Of a stretch of DNA of 24,716 bases, positions 12,896 to 20,700 are shown piece by piece. Numbering within the stretch: the first letter of the stretch is position 1; every line of letters starts with the position of its first letter. Source of the DNA: DATBAK01 sp036787815 (lineage in GTDB: Bacteria > Actinomycetota > Acidimicrobiia > IMCC26256 > PALSA-610); contig DAIQOP010000019.1 in the NCBI GenBank assembly GCA_036787815.1, positions 1 to 24,716 on the forward strand, written 5' to 3'. Below the pieces are notes generated by a model, which did not search any database, was not told the DNA's origin, and was given only the letters and a program-made list of their open reading frames with translations. The position numbers were made by a program, and so were the translations under genes.

Positions 12896-13927
12896 TCAGA
12901 TCGTGGCTGCCGGTACGGGGAAGTGGATGTACTCGTCCATCATGAGCAGGCCGAGCTCGGGTGTGCGGGCCACGTCGCGGTCGACCTTGCCCCGTTCGCA
13001 CAGGTCGGCGACGAGGCGATCGACCACGGCATCGAGGGTGAGGTCGTCGGCATGGTCGCGCCACGCGTCGCGCTCGGCTTCGTCGCGGAAGCAGTAGGCC
13101 TTCCACGACACTGAGAACCGCAGTTCGTCCCAGTCGTAACGCGCGATCGGTTCTGCGTCGTCGGGCGCGCCCGGTGTGCGCACGATCCAGTTCCGGTTGC
13201 CTGCGGGTTCGAGCACCATGCCCGGTCGAAGGGCCGGAAGGTCGTCGACCGCGACCGCCGCAATGCGGTCGACGCCGTGGAAGACGGAGTCGGTGTCGAG
13301 CACCATCGCGGTGTCGTAGCGCGCGGCGTGCGTCGCGGGCGGGGCGTCGGCACCGTCGGGCCAGTACGCGAGCGCGCCGCCGGCGCAGTCGTGGAACCAG
13401 GCGATACCGGTGGCGATCGGCATGCGCCACTCGTCGAAGAGGCCGGAGTGGTGCATCACCACGAGGAGCCACTGCGGAACGGCCTTGCGATTGCAGCCCC
13501 GGAACTCGGGCACATCGGTGTGCACCGCGAGCTCCTGGCCGGGCACCATCAGGTTGGCGTACGCGATCGCGGGTTCGACGACGGGGCGGCCGTGCACCCG
13601 GCGGGCCGCGTCGACGAACGTCTCGTGGTAGAGGAACGGCTCGATGCCGGCGATCCGCGCCTGCGTGCCGTACGCGTACTCCTCACGGAAGTAGCTCGTG
13701 CGCACGGCGAGGGCGCGCGGCGGCTCGTTCCGGCCGAGGCGTCCGCCGGTGCGGATGAAGTTGACGACGCTGTCGTGGCGCTGCGACAGGCCCCGACCGA
13801 TGTCGCTGTCGAGCTGCTCGAGCTCCGCGTACATCCGGTAGGCACCGAACCGTTCGCAGAGCTCCACCATGGCCGCGGCACCCGCGTCGTCGAACAGCTC
13901 GTCGATCACCACGACGTCCCCGCTCAT
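12896..13927 (-). CDS. Putative 2-oxoglutarate/Fe(II) oxygenase-like protein
   Basis: A 343-residue protein. It contains an H-x-D pair in ELAVHTDVPEF (His136, Asp138) and a later His217 in DTDSVFHGVDRI, the spacing expected of the iron-binding facial triad of 2-oxoglutarate-dependent oxygenases. ELRFSVSWKAYCF near residues 268-280 offers an Arg that could hold 2-oxoglutarate. GGALAYWPDG lies in between. The family assignment is by motif only, and it could be another cupin-fold enzyme. The ATG is supported by a TAGTCT hexamer eight bases upstream. It is divergently transcribed from the thiolase across 118 bases holding a dyad element, so the two may share control. Confidence 0.7.
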   Translation of the reverse strand: MSGDVVVIDELFDDAGAAAMVELCERFGAYRMYAELEQLDSDIGRGLSQRHDSVVNFIRTGGRLGRNEPPRALAVRTSYFREEYAYGTQARIAGIEPFLYHETFVDAARRVHGRPVVEPAIAYANLMVPGQELAVHTDVPEFRGCNRKAVPQWLLVVMHHSGLFDEWRMPIATGIAWFHDCAGGALAYWPDGADAPPATHAARYDTAMVLDTDSVFHGVDRIAAVAVDDLPALRPGMVLEPAGNRNWIVRTPGAPDDAEPIARYDWDELRFSVSWKAYCFRDEAERDAWRDHADDLTLDAVVDRLVADLCERGKVDRDVARTPELGLLMMDEYIHFPVPAATI

Positions 13928-13935
13928 CGAAATCG

Positions 13936-13941
13936 AGACTA
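13936..13941 (-). promoter_or_regulatory. -10 hexamer of the oxygenase-like gene
   Basis: On the minus strand TAGTCT lies eight bases before the ATG at 13927, giving a leaderless or nearly leaderless transcript. The dyad element begins six bases further upstream. Confidence 0.5.
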
Positions 13942-13946
13942 GGGGC

Positions 13947-13993
13947 TCTGATGGCGCGACGCGCCCGGATCGGTCGGTTTTCCCATCAGAACG
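13947..13993. promoter_or_regulatory. Dyad element A, possible operator
   Basis: A 47-base element with 8-base inverted arms, TCTGATGG (13947-13954) and CCATCAGA (13984-13991), between the divergent -10 hexamers of the oxygenase-like gene and the thiolase. It matches element B (15246-15292) at 37 of 47 positions without gaps. Its place between two promoters suggests a regulator-binding site. Confidence 0.55.
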
Positions 13994-14004
13994 GTCGAAT
14001 CGTT

Positions 14005-14010
14005 ACGATG
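14005..14010 (+). promoter_or_regulatory. -10 hexamer of the thiolase gene
   Basis: TACGAT lies 12 bases after dyad element A and 35 bases before the thiolase ATG. TTCCCA at 13981-13986 is 18 bases upstream and could act as a weak -35. In this case there is a short leader with a ribosome site (GAAGGG). Confidence 0.45.
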
Positions 14011-14045
14011 CGCCGGTTCACCACGAGCTCGAAGGGAACCCCACC

Positions 14046-15224
14046 ATGGGCGACGCCGTCATCGTTTCCGCCTGCCGCACGGCCATCGGGACCGCGCGCA
14101 AGGGCACGCTGCTCGACGTGAGCGCGTTCGATCTGGCTAAGTACGCGATCGCCGAATCCCTGAAGCGCTCGGGCGTTGCGGCGGCCGACGTCGACGACAT
14201 CGTGCTCGGCGAGTCGCTCCAGGGCGGCGGCGACATCGCCCGGTACGCGGCGATCGAGGCCGGGCTGGTCGACGTTCCCGGGGTTGCGCACAACCGTCAT
14301 TGCGCATCGGGAATGGCGGCGGTGCAGACGGCCGCGGGCAGCATCATGGCCGGGATGGACACGGTGGTCATCGCCGGCGGCGCCGAGTCGATCTCGAGCT
14401 CGCCGGCGGCGATGAAGCGGGTGCTCGGCACCGACGACATGCAGCCGTGGATGTCGCCGAGTCATCCCGAGAAGCCGAACGCCCCCGCGTTCGACATGTC
14501 GATCACCGTGGGTTGGAACACCGCGCAGAAGGTCGGCGTCACTCGCGAAGAGATGGACCACTGGGCCTGCGAGTCGCACGCGCGGGCCGTGCGGGCGATC
14601 GACGAGGGTCGGTTCGAAGAAGAGATCTTCCCCATCGATGTCGCGCTTCGCGACGGTACGACCACCACGTTCAAGGTCGACGAGCATCCGCGCCGGGCGA
14701 CCACCCTGGAGAAGCTGGCGTCGCTCAAGCCGCTGCATCCCGAGATCGAAGGCTTCAGCATCACCGCCGGGAACTCGTCGGGCCTCAACGACGGTTCGGC
14801 CGCGATGGTGATCGTCGACGGCGACTACGCGAAGGAGCACGGTCTCGAGCCGCTCGCCGTCGTGCGCTCGTGGGCGTCGGCCGGGCTGCCACCCGAAGAC
14901 ACCGGGATGGGGCCGACCCTCGCGATCCCGAAGGCGCTGAAGCGGGCCGGTCTCTCGGTCGAGGACATCGCGCTCTTCGAGATCAACGAGGCGTTCGCGT
15001 CGATGTGTGTCGCGTCGACGCGGGTGCTGGGCATCCCGCACGAGATCACCAACGTGAACGGCAGCGGTTGCAGCCTCGGTCACCCGGTCGCGGCGACGGG
15101 CGCCCGCATGATCGTCACGCTCATCCACGAGCTCCGTCGCCGCAACGGTGGCTACGGCGTGGCGAGCATGTGTGCGGGCGGCGGCATGGGCTCGGCGACG
15201 GTGATCGAGGTCCTCAAGCCCTGA
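14046..15224 (+). CDS. Thiolase (acetyl-CoA C-acetyltransferase)
   Basis: A 392-residue enzyme of the thiolase superfamily, the full length for the family. The nucleophilic cysteine is Cys86 in NRHCASG, NEAF is at 314-317, the catalytic His346 is in GHPVAATG, and the second cysteine is Cys376 in CAGGGMG. All catalytic residues are present, so it should make or cleave a beta-ketoacyl-CoA. Whether it serves acetoacetyl-CoA synthesis or fatty-acid degradation is not decidable here, as no dehydrogenase or hydratase is adjacent. The ATG is preceded by GAAGGG at a suitable distance. Two similar 47-base dyad elements flank the gene, one upstream between divergent promoters and one just after the stop. 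Confidence 0.95.
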   Translation: MGDAVIVSACRTAIGTARKGTLLDVSAFDLAKYAIAESLKRSGVAAADVDDIVLGESLQGGGDIARYAAIEAGLVDVPGVAHNRHCASGMAAVQTAAGSIMAGMDTVVIAGGAESISSSPAAMKRVLGTDDMQPWMSPSHPEKPNAPAFDMSITVGWNTAQKVGVTREEMDHWACESHARAVRAIDEGRFEEEIFPIDVALRDGTTTTFKVDEHPRRATTLEKLASLKPLHPEIEGFSITAGNSSGLNDGSAAMVIVDGDYAKEHGLEPLAVVRSWASAGLPPEDTGMGPTLAIPKALKRAGLSVEDIALFEINEAFASMCVASTRVLGIPHEITNVNGSGCSLGHPVAATGARMIVTLIHELRRRNGGYGVASMCAGGGMGSATVIEVLKP

Positions 15225-15245
15225 TCCGCGAAGCCCTCTCCGGGT

Positions 15246-15292
15246 TCTGATGGGAGTCCGCGCCCGAATCGGTCGGGCTTTCCCATCGGAAT
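15246..15292. promoter_or_regulatory. Dyad element B, copy of element A
   Basis: Begins 21 bases after the thiolase stop. The inverted arms TTCTGATGGGA (15245-15255) and TCCCATCGGAA (15281-15291) pair at 10 of 11 positions. It is 37/47 identical to element A. It could end thiolase transcription as a hairpin or regulate the sigma-factor gene downstream. A further half-site ATGGGAAA follows at 15296-15303. Confidence 0.55.
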
Positions 15293-15298
15293 CGCATG

Positions 15299-15323
15299 GG
15301 AAATCGGGGAGGGGCTAAACGTT
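15299..15323 (+). promoter_or_regulatory. Possible ECF-type promoter for the sigma factor
   Basis: GGAAA at 15299-15303 and CGTT at 15320-15323 are separated by 16 bases, close to the common ECF promoter pattern of a GGAAC-like -35 and CGTC/CGTT -10. Transcription would start about 30 bases before the sigma-factor GTG, which suggests autoregulation. Confidence 0.35.
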
Positions 15324-15359
15324 TGGGGGCCTTGGGGGGTTCTCCCTCCAGAGGCTGAT

Positions 15360-15833
15360 GTGGACGACTTCGACGGGTTCTTCGAGCGCAACTACGGGGC
15401 CACCCTGCGCGCGGTCGGCCTGGCAATCGGCGATGCCGGGCGCGCGGAGGACCTCACCCAGGAGGCGTTCGCACGCGCGTTCCGGCGTTGGTCGTCGGTG
15501 TCGAAGCTGGAGCGGCCGGTCGCGTGGGTGTACGTCGTCGCGTTGAACGCGGAGCGCAAGCGCTGGCGGCGCGACCGCCACGAGGCCGGCCGTGAAAGAA
15601 CCGCCGCCACCGTTCCCGACGTCGCGGGTGGTGTGCTGAGCACGATCGTCGTACGCGACGCGCTCGACCGACTCCCACCCCGCCAGCGCGCGGCGGTGGT
15701 GCTCCGGTACCTCGGCGACCTCACCGTTGCCGACATCGCCGACGTGATGGGTTGCGCGGAAGGCACCGTCAAGGCGACGTTGCACCAGGCCCTTGCCAAC
15801 CTTCGAGTCGACCTCGACGGGAGCGAACCATGA
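15360..15833 (+). CDS. ECF-type RNA polymerase sigma factor
   Basis: A 157-residue sigma-70-family factor with only regions 2 and 4. Region 2 includes AEDLTQEAFARAFRRW (29-44) with the downstream RPVAWVYVVALN. Region 4 includes LDRLPPRQRAAVVLRYLGDL and the helix-turn-helix around VADIADVMGCAEGTVKATLH. The GTG start is chosen because GAGG lies five bases upstream and the protein begins in the usual way (VDDFDGFFERNYG). The stop overlaps the next gene's ATG (ATGA), the usual layout of an ECF factor with its membrane regulator. A possible self-recognised promoter lies 40 bases upstream. The regulon is unknown. Confidence 0.93.
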   Translation: MDDFDGFFERNYGATLRAVGLAIGDAGRAEDLTQEAFARAFRRWSSVSKLERPVAWVYVVALNAERKRWRRDRHEAGRERTAATVPDVAGGVLSTIVVRDALDRLPPRQRAAVVLRYLGDLTVADIADVMGCAEGTVKATLHQALANLRVDLDGSEP

Positions 15834-16756
15834 ACCTCGATGAGCTTCGGGCCGAACTCGATCGACTGGCCGGGCCCGAGGTGCTCGCGACCGACGACGT
15901 GCGTGGAGCGGTCCGCCGCCGGGCCGACCGGGCCCGCCGCCGATTCGGTGCCATGGCCGCGACCGCGACCGTGGTGGTGGTCGTGCTCGTCGCGGTGCTC
16001 GTGGGTGGGGCGCTGCGCAGTGGCGACGGCTCGAACATCAAGGTGGCGTCGGTGCCCCCGACGACGACGGTGGCCGATCACAGCTGCGATTCGCACGTCG
16101 CGATCACGCCGGCGAACGACGTGCCGAGCGATGTCGCCGCGTGGGCGCAGGGCGCGCCGGTCGTCGGCCACGGTGGGCTGTGGACGGCGCGCTCGGCGAT
16201 CGCCGTTCGCGCGCTCCGGCAGCCCGACGGCACCTGGCTCCTGAAGTTCCCGTGGTTCACCCGACCGTTCGGCGTTCCGCAGATCAACGGACGCCGGCTC
16301 GATGGAGCCGGTTCGTTTCACTCGGACGCGAACGCCGCGACCGACCAACGAGGAACCTGGGTCGCGTCGTCGCTCGCATTCTCGACCTCCGGGTGCTGGG
16401 AGGTGACCGCCCGCTTCGGCGGCGCGACGATCACGTTCCGGACCCTCGTCGGGAGCCCGCCGCTGCCGCTCGCGATCGGCACGATTTCGGGCACGCTGCG
16501 AGAGGTCGGGGGTCCGGCACCCGGGCGCGACCTCACAGTCGCCGGAACCGTGCGCGGTGAGGGCACGCAGGGAAGCTGGGAGGCTCGGACCACGCCGGGC
16601 GGCGACTTCTCGATCGACGTTCCCGTCGGTACGTACCGTGTCACGGGTTCGAGCCCCGTGTTCCTCAACGACCTCCGCGACGCGTGCGGAGGCGGGACGG
16701 CCGTCGTGACGCGGGGCCACACGACGAGCGTGCAGGTGATCTGCCCGGTCAGGTAG
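15830..16756 (+). CDS. One-helix membrane protein, probable anti-sigma factor
   Basis: A 308-residue protein that starts at the ATG overlapping the sigma-factor stop, with GGAG upstream. Residues 1-38 are a charged cytoplasmic segment (MNLDELRAELDRLAG), 40-62 form one membrane helix, and the remaining 245 residues lie outside, with four cysteines. Near the C-terminus, GGDFSIDVPVGTYRVTGSS looks like a carboxypeptidase-regulatory or transthyretin-like beta domain. The topology and coupling fit a regulator of the ECF factor that senses an outside signal. The cytoplasmic part has no His or Cys, so it is not a zinc anti-sigma domain of the usual HxxxCxxC type. The role is therefore inferred. Its last eight bases overlap the convergent kinase-fold gene. 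Confidence 0.8.
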   Translation: MNLDELRAELDRLAGPEVLATDDVRGAVRRRADRARRRFGAMAATATVVVVVLVAVLVGGALRSGDGSNIKVASVPPTTTVADHSCDSHVAITPANDVPSDVAAWAQGAPVVGHGGLWTARSAIAVRALRQPDGTWLLKFPWFTRPFGVPQINGRRLDGAGSFHSDANAATDQRGTWVASSLAFSTSGCWEVTARFGGATITFRTLVGSPPLPLAIGTISGTLREVGGPAPGRDLTVAGTVRGEGTQGSWEARTTPGGDFSIDVPVGTYRVTGSSPVFLNDLRDACGGGTAVVTRGHTTSVQVICPVR

Positions 16757-17753
16757 AGGCGAGGTACCGCGCACCGTCGACGGCGCGCGCTTCCCACCAC
16801 TCGAGCTCCGCGTTGCGCCCGCCGAGCGCCTTCTCCCAACCGAACTGCACGAGCCCGCCGAGCAACGCGAGTCCGAGCTGGCGGTCCCACCACTGGTCGG
16901 TATCGATGCCGTGCAACGCGAGCGCCACCCGGAACTCGTCGATCGCGTCTTCCTTCGAGTGCGGGAGCCGCGCGCAGTTGATCGCGAGGTACCACGCGAG
17001 CTCCGAGCACGCGGTGCCGATCCCGGGCGTCTCCCAATCGATGAGCACGGTGCGGTGGTCGTCGGTGCAACCCAAGTTGCCGAGCTTCCAGTTGCCGTGC
17101 ACGAACGTGAGCGGTGTGGTCTCGAGCGCGGCGACGAGCGGCGACGGGTCGTTCGCCAGCGCGAGCACCACCTCGGCGGCCGCGGGCGCAACGGTTGGGA
17201 AGCGTTGCCACCCCTCGCCGACGAGGCTCGGTACGAGCGCGTCGGAACCGATCGCCGTCTCTGTGATCGCGGTCCACGGTGAGAGCTCGAGGTACCGGTT
17301 CGTCATGGGCACGATCTCGAGGTCGTGGCCACCGCCCCAGAACGCGGCCGACAGCACGGCCAGGTGCTCGAGGAGCTGTAGGTGCAAGTCGAGCGACAGC
17401 ACGGCGTCGCCGTCGGGCACGAGCCAGGCGCCGACGTCGCGCATGAGCAACGCGACGCGCTTTCCCTGCTCGCCGTCGGTGTCGGCGTAGCCCACGCCGA
17501 CGATCGGCTGCTCGAAGCACGCGGGCAGCCGGTCGAGGAGCCCGCGGCGCCAGAGTGCGACCGGCGCGTATTCGAGCTGTCCGGTCGAGCGCATCGTCCA
17601 GTCGTCGCGGAGGTCGAGGTACTTGACCACGAACGACTCGCCCCCGATCACCACGCGTTCGAAGCGGGCACCCGACTTCGAGTCGGTGTGCGTCATCGGC
17701 TCCCGCAGCGTCGCGCCGGCCAGCAGCTCGTCGACGGTGGCGATCGCGTTCAG
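16749..17753 (-). CDS. Aminoglycoside-phosphotransferase-fold protein with altered catalytic motif
   Basis: A 334-residue protein of the APH/choline-kinase fold. VVKYL (42-46) is the likely ATP-lysine strand, HGNWKLGN (219-226) the catalytic loop, and LIDWETPG (Asp239) the metal-binding motif. In active relatives the loop reads HGD, but here the codon at 17091-17093 is AAC (Asn221), so activity is doubtful. The start is unusual: no ATG, GTG or TTG opens the full frame, but a CTG at 17753 overlaps the glutamate dehydrogenase stop as CTGA, with GAGGTG five bases before it. The first standard start is ATG at 17696, which would drop 19 residues that look like part of the domain. It is coupled to the dehydrogenase, so it may act on a related metabolite or regulate it (inference). 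Confidence 0.82.
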   Translation of the reverse strand: MNAIATVDELLAGATLREPMTHTDSKSGARFERVVIGGESFVVKYLDLRDDWTMRSTGQLEYAPVALWRRGLLDRLPACFEQPIVGVGYADTDGEQGKRVALLMRDVGAWLVPDGDAVLSLDLHLQLLEHLAVLSAAFWGGGHDLEIVPMTNRYLELSPWTAITETAIGSDALVPSLVGEGWQRFPTVAPAAAEVVLALANDPSPLVAALETTPLTFVHGNWKLGNLGCTDDHRTVLIDWETPGIGTACSELAWYLAINCARLPHSKEDAIDEFRVALALHGIDTDQWWDRQLGLALLGGLVQFGWEKALGGRNAELEWWEARAVDGARYLAST

Positions 17754-20700
17754 CGTTTCACCTCGCCCTGCGACAGGTTGCGCAGCTCGCGGAGCCCGAC
17801 CGACAGCGTGGCGACGTCGTAGTTTGCTTCCTTCTTCAGGTCGTCGAGCACGCTCATCGCGTGGTCGAGGCCGGGGTGCGACGCGCTCCATCGATCGAGC
17901 GCGTCGTCGGCCGACACTCCCGGCGCGAACGTGAGCACCGAAGTGACCAGGGAGCGGCGCTCGTTCGAGAGATCGTCGCGCAGCCCGGAGCGCGCGAGCG
18001 CCTGCCAGCGATCGTCGCGGGGGAGGTCGTCGAGGATGCGATCGCGCAGCCAGTCGAGCCGGAGCCGGTCGCCGATCGCGCACCACATCGGCAGGATCTC
18101 GCCGACCGGGCGTCCGATGCCAAGGGCCACGTCGACCACGTCGAGCGCGCCTACGAGTGACTCGAGCTCGGCGAGGAGTGCCGCGAACGGGTCGGGCACA
18201 CCGCGCGCGGTGAGGCTGTAGCGGAACGAGTCGAGCCACTCGCGCTCGCCGCCGCGGAGGAGGGCCGGCATCGACGCCCGGCACTCCGCGACACCCGGCG
18301 CGAGCTCGGCCACGGTCGCGGCGATCGGGAGCGGCCGGGGCCGGTAGCGCACGAGCCAACGGCTGGCGCGTTCGACGAGCTTGCGCAGCTCGAGGTGCAT
18401 CTCGGTCTGGGTGTCGACATCCACCACACCGTCGAGCGCGTCGATCGAGGCGTGGATCGCGTCCTGGTCGAAGATGCGCCCGGCCACGATGTGCGCGCGC
18501 ACGACGTCGTCGGCGGGGGCGCCGGTCTCCTCGGCGATGCGGAACGCGAACGTGCTGCCGGCGAGGTTCACCATCTTGTTGACCAGGCGGGTCGCGATGA
18601 TCTCGCGACGCAGCGGATGGCGCTCCATCTGTGACGCGAACCGTTCGCGCAGGGGCGTGGGGAAGTACTGCTCGATCTCGGTCTCGATGTCGGCGTCGTC
18701 GAGGAGGGCGGATTCGCGCAGGTCTTCTTCGAGGCTGATCTTCGAGTAGGCGAGCAGCACCGAGAGCTCCGGTACCGAGAGCCCCTTGCCGGCTTTGACG
18801 CGTGCCGCGAAGGTGTCGCTGTCGGGGAGGAACTCGAGGTCGCGATCGAGCCGGCCCCGCGCTTCGAGCGCGATCATCAATCGCTGGTGGACGCCCGCCA
18901 TCTCGAGCGCCTGGTGGCGGGCGATCGTGAGGGTCTGGTTCTGCGCCACGTTGTCGGCGAGCACGAGCGCGGCGACCTCGTCGGTCATCTCGTCGAGGAG
19001 CGCGTTCCGTGCGTCGAGCGAGAGGGCGCCCGAGCGGACGATGGCGTCGAGCAGGATCTTGATGTTCACCTCGTGGTCGGACGTGTCGACGCCCGCCGAG
19101 TTGTCGATCGCGTCGGTATTGATGCGCCCACCCGCGAGCGCGAACTCGATCCTCGCCCGCTGTGTGAACCCGAGGTTGCCGCCCTCACCGACGACCTTGC
19201 ACCGCAACTGGTTCGCGTTGACGCGGACACCGTCGTTCGTCTTGTCGCCGACGTCGAAGTGGCTCTCGCTCGACGACTTCACGTAGGTGCCGATACCGCC
19301 GTTCCAGAGGAGGTCGACGGGCGCGCGCAGGATGGCGGAGACGAGCTCGGCGGAGGTGAGCGACGACTGGGTGATGCCCAACCGGATCTGCACCGGCTCG
19401 GAGATCGGGATCGCCTTGAGCGACCGCGCGTAGATGCCGCCGCCCTCGGAGAGCACGGTGCGGTCGTAGTCACCCCACGAGGAACGCGCGAGCGCGAAGA
19501 GCCGGGCCCGCTCGGCGAAGCTCGCTTCGGGATCGGGGTTCGGGTCGAGGAAGATGTGGCGGTGGTCGAACGCCGCGACGAGGCGGAGGTGGCGCGAGAG
19601 GAGCATGCCGTTGCCGAACACGTCGCCCGACATGTCGCCCACACCGACGGCGGTCACTTCGGCCGCACCCACGTCGACCCCGAGCGCGCGGAAGTGCGTC
19701 TTCACCGATTCCCACGCGCCGCGGGCGGTGATGCCCATCGCCTTGTGGTCGAAGCCGACCGAACCGCCCGACGCGAATGCGTCGCCGAGCCAGTAGCCGT
19801 GGGTGAGCGCGAGCTCGTTGGCGATGTCGGAGAAGGTTGCGGTGCCCTTGTCGGCTGCGACCACGAGATAGGGGTCGTCGGCGTCGTAGCGCACCATGCG
19901 CTCGGGGGGCACGGGCCGGCCGTCGACGAGGTTGTCGGTGAGCTCGAGCAACGCGCCGATGAAGGCCCGGTAGCAGGAGACGACCTCGGCGGCGAGCGCA
20001 TCGCGGTCGGCCGGCGGCACCTTGACGACGAATCCGCCCTTGGCGCCGACCGGCACGATCACGGCGTTCTTCACCGTCTGGGCCTTCATGAGGCCGAGGA
20101 TCTCGGTGCGGAAGTCTTCGCGCCGGTCCGACCAACGAATCCCACCGCGCGCGACACGCCCGGCGCGCAGGTGCACGCCCTCGACGCGCGGCGACGCGAC
20201 GAAGATCTCGAACATCGGGAGCGGTTTCGGTAGCTCGGGCACGCCGGTCGGGTCGAGTTTGAACGCGAGCGGCGCACCGGCCGTGTCGTTGTAGGCATTG
20301 GTTCGCTGGGTTGCGAGCACGAGCCGCAGGAGCGCGCGGAGGATGCGGTCCTCGTCGAGGCTGGTCACCGCGTCGAGCGCGGCCGTGAGGTCGGCGACGT
20401 GCCGGTCGATCGCGGCGGCCTCGCGCGCGTGATCGGGATGGAAGCGCTCGCGAAACAGCGTGACCAGCGAACGCGCGAGGTCCGGGTGGCCGATGAGGGC
20501 GGCCGCGATGTAGTCCTGGCTGAACGGGGTGCCGGCCTGCCGGAGGTAGTGGCTGTACGCGCGCAGGACGGAGACCTCGCGCCACGCGAGGCCGGCGGTG
20601 AGGACGAGACCGTTGAAGGCGTCGCTCTCGGCGATCCCGCGCACGACCGCGGTGAACGCCTCGCGGAAAGCGGAACCGGGACCGTCGGAGTCGAGCGCGG

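Noticed and set aside
15392..17191. A 599-codon minus-strand frame across the sigma factor and its regulator
   Set aside because: It lacks recognisable domains and contradicts the well-supported plus-strand pair with the ATGA overlap.
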